Positions 33,901-47,079 are shown, numbered from the stretch's first letter. The stretch is DNA of 64,000 nt from Sternotherus odoratus (GCA_032164245.1 JAVMKO010000006.1:105913310-105977309), one strand, 5' to 3'. Numbers and translations are program-made. The notes: a model not told the origin generated them from the letters alone.

Positions 33901-36900
33901 GAGGGAGTGGGTGGGGGCTCTGTGAGGGGTGCTGGGGAGCAGGGAGTGGGTGGGGGCTCAGTGAGGGGTGCTGGGGAGCAGGGAGTGGGTGGGGGCTCAG
34001 TGGGGGGTGCTGGGGAGCAGGGAGTGGGTGGGGGCTCAGTGAGGGGTGCTGGGGAGCAGGGAGTGGGTGGGGCTCTGTGAGGGGTGCTGGGGAGGAGGGA
34101 GTGGGTGGGGCTCAGTGAGGGGTGCTGGGGAGCAGGGGTGGGGGCTCAGTGGGGGGTGCTGGGGAGCAGGGAGTGGGTGGGGCTCAGTGAGGGGTGCTGG
34201 GGAGCAGGGAGTGGGTGGGGGCTCAGTGAGGGGTGCTGGGGAGCAGGGAGTGGGTGGGGGCTCAGTGAGGGGTGCTGGGGAGCAGGGAGTGGGTGGGGGC
34301 TCTGTGAGGGGTGCTGGGGAGCAGGGAGTGGGTGGGGCTCAGTGAGGGGTGCTGGGGAGGAGGGAGTGGGTGGGGCTCAGTGAGGGGTGCTGGGGAGCAG
34401 GGAGTGGGTGGGGGCTCAGTGAGGGGTGCTGGGGAGCAGGGAGTGGGTGGGGGCTCAGTGAGGGGTGCTGGGGAGCAGGGAGTGGGTGGGGCTCAGTGAG
34501 GTGCTGGGGAGCAGGGAGTGGGTGGGGGCTCAGTGAGGTGCTGGGGAGCAGGGAGTGGGTGGGGGCTCAGTGAGGGGTGCTGGGGAGCAGGGAGTGGGTG
34601 GGGGCTCAGTGAGGGGTGCTGGGGAGGAGGGAGTGGGTGGGGCTCAGTGAGGTGCTGGGGAGCAGGGAGTGGGTGGGGGCTCAGTGAGGTGCTGGGGAGC
34701 AGGGAGTGGGTGGGGGCTCAGTGAGGGGTGCTGGGGAGCAGGGAGTGGGTGGGGGCTCAGTGAGGTGCTGGGGAGCAGGGAGTGGGTGGGGGCTCAGTGA
34801 GGGGTGCTGGGGAGGAGGGAGTGGGTGGGGGCTCAGGAGGACACATTGTTCTCTGTGTCGTGGGGGGCTCAGCGGGGGGCGCTCACCTTTCTTCTGATTC
34901 TGTTTCTAGATTTTTAACATTTCCAGCACGTTTTCCCGTCTGGAGACAGATTATCTGGAGGTGGGTGGGGCAGGGGATACGGCTCCTGTGACTCTGACCT
35001 CTCAGCCATGTCCCCGCTGGGGAGGACCCAGGAGTCCTGGCGGTGTGAGGTTTGGAGTGTGTGTATGTGTGTGTGGGGGTGTCTAGACACTTTGGTGGGG
35101 ATGGTCCAAGTAACATTTGGTGCGGACTGGCCCCAAGAACCACACAGAGCCCCAGGTAAGATATAGTCTGGGGTATTTACAGTAAAGGTCGTGGACAGGT
35201 CACAGGTTGGGAAGTTTTGTTTATTGTTCCCCCTCTCTCCTTGTGAGGGGGTCTGTGTGCCCCCCATTCCTTCTTCCCACACGCCAGGGGTCTGTCTGCC
35301 CCCAGTCCACCTCCCTCCATGCCAGCGGTCTATGTGCCCCCCACTCTCTGCTCAGCACCCAGAAGATCCTGCTACCCTCCTTCCCCAGAGTATTTGGCTC
35401 ATTGGCTTCTGATTCTAGTCACCAGATCTAAATGAAAATTGGGCTTTTCTGTTTTTCCAATTTCCCTCCGAATCTTTGGGGTTCTGCCCACAGATGCTTA
35501 TAACACATCCCCTGAAATTTGGGAATTGGTCAGATGTGATCTCAAAAAGTTATCACAATACAGACAGAGAAAGAGAAATTCCATCGAGTTGTGTGATAGG
35601 CCTTTTACTTTGCTCAGCCGATCTATAACAGCTATAATTGGTTATGATATATTCATGAATACCTGCCATTTATTGGTTATTTGATAGTCACTATTGGCAG
35701 TCAGCTGTTCGTTATTTAGTACCGACCATTCACTGTCAGTTGATTTGATAGTGAGAATGGGGGAAATGGAAAAGAAAAGTTTTATTGAAAAATGGAAAAC
35801 TGAGAAAGTCAAAATGTTTTCATGCAAATTCCCATTTTCAAAGAACAGCCAAACGTTGGAGTTTCTTGGTTTTCTCTCGGCACGTTTTTAGTTTCCACTC
35901 TTTTCAGTCTTCAACTTTCAGTCTTTGGTTGTCCGTTATCATTTATCATGTTTTGGTCCATGGTTTTCAGTTTTGTGACTTTAGTTATCACATCACATAT
36001 TTCATCTATTGGGTTTCGTTCGTTGATTGTCAGATTTTAATCTTCTCATCAGTTTGGACAGGTTCCTTATCACTTTTCTACTTCTGTTTATTCATCACAA
36101 CATTTCAGGTTTGATATTTCTCTCTGCTGATAATCGGCTTTTAATTTTTCTTCAAGAAATTGGGGTATTTAAACATTTTTTTTCAATTCTGCTATTAATA
36201 TATTGCTTCTTTTTCCTATTAATTTTCTGCCTTAGATTAATCATTTTCTAACTTTGACTTCGTTTTTTTTACTTTGATGACTGGTTTTCATACTTCAAAT
36301 GCTGGTTTTCTGTTTTGTCTATTAGTTGACTTCATTTACTACTTTACTGGCTTTGATTACTGGACTTCTGCATTCAGTTGTTGGTTTTCTGATACTGATT
36401 ACTGGTTTTCTGTCTTTCACTTTGGTTTTTGGACTTTGATATCTGGTTTTCTGACATCCATTGCTGGCCTTGACTCTGACTATTGGTTATCTTGCCTCCA
36501 AATGCTTTTTTTTTAAACTGGTTTTTAGACATTGATTTTAAATCTTATGATAATTGCTGGTTTTCTGATATTAATAATTACTTTGCTAATTTTGCTAAGT
36601 GATTTATTTCACTGCTTTTCTGGTTTCACTAACTGGTTTTCTGATTTCAATGACTAATCTGCTTTTGATTATTATTTTTTTACTTTGATTATTGGCTTGC
36701 TGAGTTTGATTGTTGGCTTTCTGTGTCTTTCTAGAACCACCTATTGGTTTTTCTGAGTCCAATTATTGCATTTATATCTGAGATTACTGGTGTTGTTATT
36801 GTGTTTGAAACTATGTTTTCTCTCCTCATTTTATTGTTTTCTCTCTTCAGTGATGAGTTTTAACTTAACGTTCAGGTTTTGGTTAGTTTCAATGCCGTTT

Positions 36901-36990
36901 TTTCCCCCACTCATTTGTTCTGGGACCCCAATCTAGGTTGGTCACCTTTAGTCATCTGTGGGTGAATGTTTTGCTCAAAACGGAAAATGA

Positions 36991-37029
<39 letters not shown>

Positions 37030-40000
37030 ATCTCTCTCTTAGATGTTTATTCATGTTGCAAGGGAGGTTGGAGAAACCTGCAATCTGCTTCCATTTCAGG
37101 TGGGTCCTTGGTTCCTATCCCCCAGCCCCCTGGCGTAGTGGTACAAAACTGGTTCCCCTCCCCCCACCCAATTTTATTCTTACTAGTCACTGTCTCTATT
37201 CCCAGAGCAACTCAAAGCCCCAGGCTAGACCAGGACTCTGTTGTTCCAGGCTCTGTACAAACCCAGAGCAAACACCCAGTCCCCACCCCCATTATTCTCC
37301 CTCCACCCCCACCTCACGCCCAGGGTCTCGGTGTGGGTGGCTGGGTTGGACGGCAGCCCCCAGCTCTGGTCTCCTCTCTGTGCCCCCAGCGTGACCCTTC
37401 CCCTGGGCTCTCTCTTGCAGCGCCTGGACCTGTTGGTCCGAGATTGGCAGCTCACCGGAGCCTACGGCGCGGGCGGGGGTCAGGAGTATCTTGGAGAAAT
37501 CACCCGGGTAATGACCAGAGCCGGGCACCGCGTGTGTTCGTGGAAACAGCGAACGCCGGCTTTGCAGGGAGCTGAATGGCTCCACGGCGGGTCTGGTTTC
37601 TCACTGATGGCAGCAAATGTCACTTTAACTCCCGCAGGACCTGAAGGCCTCTGCTGAGCAGCCCCTGGTGTTGGGAGCCCTGAGGGTGAGCGGCATCCGA
37701 TGCTACCTGCTGCCCCACCCCGGCACTCGGTTCACCAAGAGCAGGGCAGGGATGCTAAGCGGTAAGAGACCCCCATCTTCTCCCCTCTTACCCCCTGCAC
37801 TGCTCCCCAAGTCCTCACCTCCTCCTGCTCTGCCCACACCCCTATCCCTGCCCCCATCTCATCCTCCTCTGCTGCCCCCACCCCCCAAATCACAGTGCCC
37901 GGCTCACCCCCCTTGGCTTAGAACTGACCGTCCTGCCCCCTGCACTGGGGTGCTCACTGGGTCACGGCATCTGTGCGGGAGGGGACGGACCTGAGGGGAC
38001 GCTGCTCTGCCCTGGGCTCCTGGGGGGATGTTGCTGGTTCAAGGCCTTCAAGGCTCCCCCGTATCACCCAGTGGAGATAGCTGACTCCCCACTGCCACTG
38101 CAGCTTCTCCAGACACCCACCCACACCCACACACCCACCCCACACACTGCTCCCCCATTGTCCCCCAGGCAGTGTGTGGTGGGGGGGGGAGGACTCCTAA
38201 GCAGCTGTTGCCCAGAGATGGAATCTCATTTCCTGTTTCACAAACTGGCTCCCACATCCCCCACTTAACTTGTGTCCTATCCCGGACACCTGGGTCCCTC
38301 CCGGATGCCTGGGTCCTTTTATTCCCCTGCAGATCTGGACGAGGATTTCCGGCACTACCTGTGGGACTACGTCACCAGCGTGGTGCGCTCAGCAGGGACA
38401 CACGTCTGTACAGACCGAGCCCGGCAGGTGCTGACCGGGGCTCAGTTGGCTGCCAGGATCAAGGTGGGAGAGTGGGGGCTGCTATAGGGGAGGGGGGCCT
38501 GGATGGTAGACATCAAAGGTAGCTGCAAGATGGTGGGGAGGGACTCAGTAGGGGGCGCTGTGCTACAGGGAATGGGGTGGGGATTCAGTAGGGGGCACTG
38601 TGCTGCAGAGAGGGGTGGGGGAGGCTCAGTAGGGGATGCTGTGCTACAGGGAGTGGGGTAGGGGGGCTCAGTAGGGGGCGCTGTGCTATAGGGAATGGGG
38701 TGGGGATTCAGTAGGGGGCGCTGTGCTACAGGGAGTGGGGTGGGGGAGCTCAGTAGGGGGCGCTGTGCTATAGGGAATGGGGTGGGGATTCAGTAGGGGG
38801 CGCTGTGCTACAGGGAGTGGGGTGGGGGAGGCTCAGTAGGGGGCGCTGTGCTACAGGGAGTGGGGTAGGGGGGCTCAGTAGGGGGTGCTGTGCTGCAGGG
38901 AGCGGGGTGGGGGCTCAGTAAAGGGCTCTGTAATGCAGGGATGGGGGTAGGGGGCTCGCCAATGAGCAGGCTAAGATGATCCTGATCCCAGTTCTCCGGG
39001 CGTTATTCCCCACAGGGCGTCTCCAGATACTTGAAGACCAAACGCTACGACTTCTCCTCTCCCATGAAGGTACTAGGTCACCCCTCCCCTCTCTTTCCAG
39101 CCTGGATATTGGGAGGTGGGAGCTGGTTCCACTGACCCCGACCCCAGGTCCTCCTGCCGTTAGCCAATCACATAGGCCAGAAGGGGGAACATCAACCGCT
39201 CCCCCAGATGTCCTGATCGGGCCTGGCTATGGGGTCTTTGTGGGGGGGGGGGATGCCTCCTGGCTGTGGGGGGAATGTGGAGGGTTGCGGGGCCAGAGGG
39301 AGTTGACAGCAGTGAGCATGGTCCTGGAGCAATGGAGAGAAAAGTTGGTGAGTGGAGGAGAGGGGGACTCCCAGTTCAGAGATGTTGCTGTTCCCACTCT
39401 TCATCCCGTCCCCTCCCCCCACAGATGGCCGAGACATTTGCAGTGATGAGGGGGGAGTTAAACCAGACAGCAATAAACACCACCAGGAGCCAATTTGAAC
39501 GATTTGTGGAAGACAAGGTAAGCACAGAGGGGCTGCAGGTCAGGAGCGAGGGGCAACAGCAGGCCTGGGGGAGGCAGGGCTCGGATAGAAGCGGGCTGTG
39601 GGTCGGAGTTGAAAGGCCTGAGGGTGTTTGAGGCAGTGGCACCCCCGGTAGCTGGGTAATGCTAGTGCCTGTTGAAATGATGCTCCCTTTGGCGGGACAC
39701 TTCTGAGAGTATCAGCTTAGGACAAATTGCCTAGAGCAGTGCAGTTACAACCTACGGCAGGGATTCGTTTGCACACCAAGGCAAACCAAACCAACCAACC
39801 AGAGAAGACTTCGGTTCACCCCACTGGCTATCCAAAAGTCACACAAGCAATTCCCTCAGACACTCTAATTTCCCAGTATCACCACCAGCAGCCATTTGTT
39901 ATGGGGGTGAATGCTTATGAAAACCAATACACCAGTAAAAGAAAAAGGTTCTCCTGATCCCAAAGGACTAAGCCCCAGACCCAGATCAATATACAAATCA

Positions 40001-41436
40001 GCTCTTATCCACAAATCATGCTGTTGCCAACCCTTTAGAATTTAAGAAGGGTTTATTCATAAAAGAAATAAATATGGATGAGAGATAAAATTGGTTCAAT
40101 GGGATCAATTACATGCAGTGATGGCAAAGTTCTTGGTTCAGGCTTGTATCAGTGATAAAATAAACTGCAGGTTCAAATAAAGTACAAACATCCACAGCTG
40201 GATGGGACATTCAGTCCTTTGTTCAGAGCTTCAGTTTGGAGCAAGGTTTCTCCAGAGGTCAGAAGCAGGATTGAAGACAAGATGGAGGGGTTTTCAGGGC
40301 CTTTTATATTCTCTGCCCATGAAAGGACACCCCTCTGTTCTTACTGTGGAAAATCACAGCAGCAAGATGGAGTCTGGAGTCACATGGGCAAGTCACATGT
40401 CCATCCATGAGTCAGTTTTCAGGCCAACAACATTGTTTACGTGTTAGTTTGAAGGTTCCCAGGAAAGCTGTGATGTGGACTGGCATCTCCCAAAGTCCAT
40501 TGTCAGTTAAGTGTTTCTTGACTGGGCACTTACTGAGAAGAGTCCTTTCTCAAGAAGCCGACAAAAATACTTCACTGAGGCTACTTAGAATTAAAACACA
40601 TTGATACACAAGGACAGAGCCAATATTCATAACTTCAAATACCAAAAACGATACACACATACAGACAGCATAATCACAACCAGCAACTCATAACCTTTCC
40701 ATAGACACCTTGCACGACATCCTTTGTACAATATTTGCTCTAAATATATAACAGGGGTTGCAACAATGATCTATACAGTCATAGTTTATGTCAATAACAT
40801 CACACCCGTCCCTAATGGCTGATCTCTCCCCCCTCGCGGCAGGACCGTGACCACCGGAGCATGATCAGCTGCCTGAGGGTGAAGCCTGAGAAGATGCAGG
40901 GACATCTGGAGGAGAAACGCCAGGAGCTGCTGGAGCGCTGCCGGGGGGAGCTGCGGGGCGAGGCCCCCCAGAAACAGGCAGCCCAGAAGGAGCTGGAGGA
41001 GAAGCTGAACAAACAGCAGGCCCAGTTCCTGCTGACCTACGAGAAGCGCTTTAAAGTGAAGAAGGCCGTGAGCATGGGCCTATGTATTGGGGGGACCACC
41101 CTGGCTGTGGTAGGCGCAGGTGTTGGGGCAGGTATTGGCTTGGGTGTGGCTGCCGCTGTGGCAGCTGTGGAGGAAGCCGTGGCCATTGGGGTCGGGGCAG
41201 GGAGCGTGGGCCTGTTTGGGGGAGGTGTAGGCAGCACGGTAGGGGCCTGGATGGGAGCGAAAATGGCCCGGAAGAAGAAAAGCACCAACACTGCAGGGCA
41301 GGAGAACGAGGGGGAGGGCGGGGCAGGATGTTCGGATAAGGAGCCCCTGCTGCCGGGCAGGGGACATAGCACCCTAGGCAAGACTCTGTCACAGACATCA
41401 GCACTGGGACCCTCTGTAAGCAAGGAGATTAGATAG
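30915..41436 (+). CDS. RNF112-like GTPase lacking the RING, gene B (13 coding exons)
   Basis: Coding exons: 30915-30922, 30981-31158, 31277-31486, 31897-32034, 32469-32573, 34910-34960, 37043-37099, 37421-37507, 37638-37761, 38333-38463, 39016-39069, 39425-39517, 40843-41436. The total of 1830 bases gives 609 residues. A deletion has removed the RING start and most of the RING; only the last CPEC pair remains (SQCPECRASC). ATG 30915 (gaaATGG), absent in A and C, splices in frame across the 30922/30981 junction into the remaining RING frame with no stop. GTPase motifs are intact: [24 protein letters not shown]. The C-terminus is the most complete of the three, with a long Gly/Ala/Val hydrophobic stretch, a basic ARKKK and an EPLLPG motif, like the C-terminal end of RNF112. 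If the new ATG is not used, the next in-frame ATG is 31087. Likely a GTPase without E3 activity. Confidence 0.75.
32609..34838. repeat. 38/39-bp minisatellite in gene B intron 4 (about 58 copies)
   Basis: Tandem units of the form gggggctcagtgaggggtgc followed by tggggagcagggagtgggt (39 bases; 38 with four leading Gs), with rare ctctgtg, cctgggg and gaggagg variants. Genes A and C have only degenerate traces at the same place (9800-9960; 52440-52880), so the array expanded in B. Open frames across it are artefacts of the stop-free unit. Confidence 0.95.
35440..36880. repeat. T-rich degenerate repeat in intron 5 (gene B)
   Basis: Same block as 11180-12530, closer in detail to 55010-56440 of gene C, including the conserved ccagatctaaatgaaaattg lead-in. 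This supports B and C as the most recent pair. Confidence 0.7.
36991..37042. repeat. (TC)n tract forming the intron 5 polypyrimidine stretch
   Basis: A tctctctc microsatellite runs directly into the TTAG acceptor of gene B exon 6. It is longer than in A or C. Confidence 0.85.
38500..38940. repeat. Minisatellite in gene B intron 9
   Basis: About nine units of 40-50 bases of the form ctcagtagggggcgctgtgc plus tacagggagtggggtgggg. Single degenerate copies occur in the same intron of A (14465-14490) and C (59680-59760). Confidence 0.9.
39673..40804 (-). mobile_element. Solo LTR-like element, family 2, in gene B intron 11
   Basis: On the minus strand it starts TGTGATGTTATTGAC and ends CATTTCA, flanked by cctgt/cccgt (5 bp, one mismatch). 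It enlarges the intron before the last exon of gene B to 1.3 kb compared with about 190 bases in gene A. It is antisense to the gene. Confidence 0.8.
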
Positions 41437-41619
41437 ATAGAGGGGGTGGATGGGTGGCTGGGGATAGATGGGTGGATAGATAGATAGATGAGGATAGATA
41501 GATAGAAAGGGGGTGTGGATGGGGATGCATAGATAGATTTCAAAAAGACACAGAGATTGACTGATTTTCAGCGGGGTCACCGAGATCAGAATCCAGCCCT
41601 GACCCCATCGACGTCAGTC

Positions 41620-41625
41620 AATAAA
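41620..41625 (+). terminator. Polyadenylation signal AATAAA, gene B
   Basis: AATAAA lies 184 bases after the gene B stop, inside a block conserved in gene C (cccatcgacgtcagtc). Gene C has CATAAA at the corresponding site (61344), a weaker signal. Confidence 0.65.
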
Positions 41626-42600
41626 TAACCCGGCCCTGGATCCTGTGCTCCGAGCCGGCCCCTGCGTCCCTCAGTCACAACTTTCACTGGTTTTCATTTT
41701 CAACAAGTGTGAGAAAAAATGATTCTCATATTTTGCATTTGGTTGTTTTTTGACATTTTCTCCTCTCCTGAAAAAGTGTGTCGAGGGGACAATTTGGGAG
41801 GGGGGGGGGTTTCCCTCATTTCCCTACTCATTTGAAAAAAATATACTGGGGGGGGGGGGTTAGAAAACCCAAAATACCCTTCCAACATTTCTCAGATTAT
41901 TCTCCCAATGAAAGCCACATTTCCCCATCAAAAAGGCACATCAAAAACGAGTTTTCCCACAAACAAAAATGTGTTTTGTGATGAAAACTCGTTTTTTTGG
42001 TGACATAAAGTCTCAGTTGAAATATTTCCATCAGCTGGGGGAGGGGGGATCTCCGCAACTGTGTGTTCATGTGGGGAAGATACGGGGAGTTTGAATTCAT
42101 GTGAACTGACCCAAGTTACCGTTCAAGTGAGAACAGGAGAATTGTGCTTTTAACTCATGTAGCTGGGGTCTGAATGTCTGCACACAGCTTGTCAAACGGG
42201 TCCCTCACACCCCTTTTCCCTGAGCAGAGATCTGGTCGAAGGGTTAAAGGAAGAGAAACAGGAATCTCCTAGCAATGGTGTGTCCATTCCCTGTCCCCCT
42301 GAGCGAGCCAGTCCCCTGGATTGGGGCTGGATTGGAGCCAGCGCCCCCTGGAGGGGAAAGACCCACATCCCTGTCAAGCTCTCCTACGATGGCTCAAGAG
42401 GGTGAGCACCAACCTCAGGGCAGACTGGTGAGAATCAGGGCGCAAACCCCAAATGGGCTGTGAGTCCAAGACTTCGATTTCACTGACCCAGTATCAAGTG
42501 TGAACTCCTCAGGCACTGTAAGTGTGAACTCCTCAGGCACTGTAACTTCTCAGGCACTGAACTTGGAGTCCCAGACCGTCCCCTCACTAGATAGATAGTG

Positions 42601-43015
42601 TGATGGGGCAAGGCCACATGGCTATAGGAAAGTAGTGAGAAACAGACATGTTAGCCCCAGGCTAAACAAATCCCTGTTACCATGGTAACCAAATGGCAGT
42701 TGCTCTAGGTTAATCAAGACACCGGGGGCAAATTGTAACTGCTGACCGCAAGATTACACAAGTGACCGTTGCTTGCAAAACTCCCTAAAATTTTAAAGTA
42801 AACATGTTTTGCTAAAAAGCTTATTGGCTGAAGCTAATTGCATTCCTCATAGGGCATTATAAAGGAAACTTGCTTAAGGAAATGTACACGTAATTTATTG
42901 TGGTTTGAATGTTTTCCAGGTGTGAAATTTCTGCTCACAGAGGGGCTACTCCGGGCATTGTCTTCAGACAGTGCAGGACTGGTCGCCCATTTGCATGCAA
43001 ATGTATCATACAATA
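42601..43015. repeat. Unclassified interspersed repeat, left part
   Basis: Contains ggtaaccaaatggcagttgc and tctaggttaatcaagaca, repeated in the same orientation at 44298-44340 on the other side of the two Helitrons. It could be two LTR-like copies. Class not determined. Confidence 0.45.
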
Positions 43016-43592
43016 TCTATATATAGAAAAAAGCCGAATGGTGTATGCATGTGTGTGTGTGTATGCGTGTATGTATGTTTCCTTACTCCTTCCACACCGT
43101 TTCAGCTAGAGCCTTGAAATTTGGTACAGTTATAGGCTTTAGGGTCCTAATCAGGGTAAGAATCGAAAACATTTTAAAATCTCACCTCTTACACCTCCTA
43201 GGGGTGAAATTCTGTAAAGCTCATTAACACCTGCTGTTCTCTGTGACATAGTTATGATGTAATAATACCCCCCTCCAACGGACCCCGCACTCGCTCAGCT
43301 CTCTCCCCCTCTAACGGCCAGCGCACTGTGTAGTGCAAACAGAATTAAACACACTTTTTTTTCTTTAAAAGAACCCTATTCGTTATGCCGCGTAAAAAGC
43401 AAAAATGTATCGGAGAAACCACATCTAAATGCAAGATAATGAAATTAGACAAAATGAGACTTTTGAACAACGTGAGAAACGGCTACATAATAATAGAATA
43501 CGAAATTATCAATCCAGGGCCACAGAAACAGCCGAACAACATCCCAGTTTCCAATTATAAAGAGGCCGAGCAATGCTGGGTATTTCTGCTAG
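43016..43592 (+). mobile_element. Helitron-like element 1
   Basis: It starts TCTATATATAGAAAAAAG after an A and ends gggtatttctgCTAG before a T, matching the 5'-TC...CTAG-3' rule and A/T insertion of Helitrons. It carries a short frame from 43385 (MPRKKQKCIGETTSKC), resembling the start of a Helitron ORF, which ends early. Non-autonomous. Confidence 0.7.
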
Positions 43593-44223
43593 TCTATATA
43601 TATAAAAAAGTTAAATGGTGTATGTATGTATGTTCCCTTACTCCTTTCACACCGTTTCAGCTAGATACTTGAAACTTGGTACAGTTATAGGGTTTAGAGT
43701 CCTAATCAGGGTAAGAATAGAAATTTTTTAAAATCTCACCTCTTACACCCCCTAGGGGTGAAATTCTGTAAAGCTCATTAACATCAACTACACAGCTCAC
43801 ATAACATCAGCAGGGCAGCAGGTTGACACCTGCTGTTGTCTGTGACATAGTTATGATGTAATAATACAGATACCCAGAGAGCTTAGTGTTGTGTTAAAGC
43901 TCAGCAACATCAACTACACAGCTCACATATCATCTGGGGTAAATGGGGTAAAGTTGCTGGGGTAAATTTGGAATCACCTTGCTTTTCCCATGGTCAACTA
44001 TATGTGACTTGGTCTAGAATGGGCACTCCCAAAGGATTATTCATTTTTACCCCAGACAACAAAACAAAAAATGTTGTTTATGATAAAGCATTACAATAGT
44101 AATTTATGGAATGTACTGATATACAACAACAACAAAATTTGTATCAATAAACAACATTGTAGTCTTTTTACATCCCAGTTTCCAATTACAAATAGTCCAA
44201 GCAACACCGGGTATTTCAGCTAG
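43593..44223 (+). mobile_element. Helitron-like element 2, directly abutting element 1
   Basis: It starts TCTATATATATAAAAAAG and ends accgggtatttcagCTAG before T. The first 200 bases match element 1 (cttactcctttcacaccgtt). No coding capacity. Confidence 0.7.
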
Positions 44224-44506
44224 TACTAAATAAAGGTCTTGGGCTTTCTCATTTAAAAATGAGAAACACATAATGCTTGTGGTTCATTCCCACGACAATG
44301 GTAACCAAATGGCAGTCGCTCTAGGTTAATCAAGACATCTGGGGCCAATTAAGACCCTTCCGGAAAGCAGTGGAGATAGCTAGGTTGATTGGGACACCTG
44401 AAGCCAATCCGGGGCTGGCTGAAACCAGTTAAAAACCTCCCAGTTAGTCAGGTGGGGACGGGGTTGCATGTCAGGAGCTGTGGGAGGAAGTTTGGCTGTC
44501 GGAGAG

Positions 44507-45210
44507 TGTAGCAGGGCGGGGACTCACCCCTGCAGCGCCTCCTGCTGGTTCGTCTGGGAATTCTCTCTCCAGCTGCTGGAGCGCCCTCTGCAGGCAGATG
44601 TCCCGCTTGCTGCTCTGGCACTGTGTCCCTCCCAGACCCCAGTGTCCTCTTACCAAGGATGCTGCACCCCTACAGTACCCCAAGTCTTACAGTCTCCCCC
44701 CCCAGGGAACCCCCACCCTCTATCCCCATCTTGCCTCAGACTAGTCAACTGCCAGTCACCACTTGCCCCCACTCACTGCGGCAGACTGCAGTATCATTGC
44801 CAGTTATCACAGGCAAGGAGGGTTTGGCCTGTTGCTTCTGCCTCTGCTGACATGGGCTGCCCCCTGCAACCCCAGTACTCCTTTGCTGGGCCTGCTCCTA
44901 GGCCCTGCAGCCTGAGGGTTTCTAGGCTGGAGCTTCCCCAGCTCCTCCTGCCTTGCCCACCCCTGTACCAATCTAGGTACCTTGTTCAAGCTCCCAGCAG
45001 CCAGGCCTGTCTTCCTCTGCAGTCAGAGAAGAGTCTGTTCTGAGCTTGCCTCATAGCCTCCTTATACCGGCCTGAGAGTGTTTGGGGCGTGGCCAACCAG
45101 CTGAACCTGCTTCCCAATCAAGCCTGGGAGTTTGCTGGCTCCCGGCCACAACCCCTTCCTGGACTATCACAAGCCCCTTCTGGCAGGGGGCGGGTGGTCA
45201 CCCCGCCACA
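44507..45210. mobile_element. Solo LTR-like element, family 1, complete
   Basis: 704 bases, TGTAGCAGGGCGGGGACTCA to ACCCCGCCACA, with perfect gagag duplications at both ends. A cttatac TATA-like motif is at about 45061. Same family as 4983-5631. Confidence 0.7.
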
Positions 45211-47079
45211 GAGAGACTGAGCGGTAGACACCAGATCAGACACCAGGAAGGAGGCCCTGAGGTAAGAGTGAAGTGGATATTGAGGAAGTGGGGTCTGCTG
45301 TGGGGAAGTAGCCCAGGGAATTGTGCACGTTCTGTTGCTAAAAGGTCAGCTACCATGGCTGCTACTATTAGGGTCCCTGGGCTGGAGCCTAGAGTAAAAG
45401 GTGGGCCTGCGCTCCCCCCTGGACTGGGTTGGGAGAGGGGCTGTGAGGATGTTCTCTGGACTGTATCTGCAGGAGACGGCTCTGAAACCTCAAGTCCGCT
45501 CCCCTCCATCAACTCAGCAGGTCCTGGTGTCTCGGTTCTGCTCTCTAGTGTGGACACATCCGAGTCTGGAGTCGCTCCATCTAAGGATCTAGAAGAGATG
45601 CCTGCTCAGATACCCTAGACTAGCCATTCTCTAACTGTGGGTCAGGACCCCAGAGTGGGTCACGGCCCCATTTTAATGGGGTCACCAGGGCTGCTGTTAG
45701 ATTTCCTGGTGCCCGGGGCCAAAGCCAAAGCCCGAGCCCCGACTCCTTGGGTGGCGGGACCCAGTCTTTGGTTTTAGCCCTGAGTGGTAGGGCTCAGATT
45801 AGAGGTCCCCCCACCTGGGGCTAAAGCCCTTGAGCTTCGACTTTGCCCCCACACCAATGAGCTCAGGCTTTGGTCCCCCCTCCTGGGGTCGCATAGTGAT
45901 TTTTGTTGTCAGAAGGGGGTCACCACTGACCTTGACCTTCCCAGTGCCCCTCTGTCCTCAGTTTCTGTCTCCCACAGCCCCACGTTGGATGAGGTGAGGG
46001 TGCAGGACTGACAGACGGAGAATGAACCGAGGCGGAGATATGGAATGGGAGTTGTGTTTGCAACGCAGACGCCAGGGTGATGAAAGTCCTCGACACACAC
46101 AACAGATTCATTCTATTCCCCGCAGATCAAACCTCGAACCCTGTGCAGTACCAAACCAGGCCCAGATTTTCCAGAGAATCCATCCTGTCCTATGTGCCCA
46201 CCTCAAGGAGTCTCTCAGAGAGTGGATTCTTCCTGATGGGCCATCAATGCCTTTCTGACCCTCCTGTGTTGCAACTGTGAGGCCTGCTGTGGGTGTCTCC
46301 CAACCTCACAATATATTTTGGAAACAAACGGAGCAAAACTCCCCATGCAATGAGAGTACATCCAACCCAACAGGATGTTAATGTTCAACAGATCAGGACT
46401 TTTTAAATGATACTTCACAATACAAAACATCTCATAACCATATCAGAGTGGTGAATACGGGGGTTCCAGTGTGCTACGGGGAGGTACAGTGTCCGAGTGT
46501 CACTGGCTGTCCTACCCAATGGCAGTAAAGGAGAAGAAAGAGACGCTCCCAGAGCCCACTCCGGATGTCGGGTTCAGAACAGTCCTTGGTGACCGCAAGG
46601 TCCCGCTCAGAAAATGTCAGTGCATCTCTGCATGTTAACCAGCTGGCCTGTCCCAGCATCAGCTGCAGCTCAGTGCTTTCTGGGTGGCTGTGGCTGCTGT
46701 ACAGGTGTGTAGCTAGCATGAAATCTCCTAAGATTTTCCCAGAAAGAGACATTCCCTTGTTTCTTTCAGTTTCCACCTGAGTCAGAGAGGAAGCGAACCC
46801 AGCACAAGGTGCTGCTTTGTCTGCGGGTCAGTAACACGCCTTTTTCCCTAGCGGAGAGGAGGCCAGAGGTTAAAGGAAAAGAAACACGAATCTCCTGGCA
46901 ATGACGACTGGCTAAGATTTCCTGGAAGGGACTCCCAGGTGCGAAGGCTGCTCCTGTCCATAGTCCATCTGTAGGGTTAAGGGGGGCAGACAACAAGTGT
47001 GAAAAATTGGGATGGGGTGGGGGCTAATAGGAGCCTATATAAGAAAAAGACCCCAAAATTGGGACTGTCCCTATAAAAT
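45211..47079. other. Intergenic sequence upstream of gene C, no identified gene
   Basis: No recognisable protein. 45630-45930 looks like a degraded DNA-transposon-derived repeat (gtgggtcaggaccccagagt). From 46840 the sequence parallels 42180-42290 and 27400-27480, marking the start of the duplicated unit that carries gene C. Confidence 0.4.

Noticed and set aside
32609..34838. CRISPR-like array of roughly 39-base repeats
   Set aside because: Units are contiguous with no unique spacers, and the sequence is eukaryotic.
32092..34897. Serial Gly/Ser/Trp-rich open frames of 60-290 codons
   Set aside because: The 39-base unit is a multiple of three without stops; frames change wherever a 38-base unit occurs.
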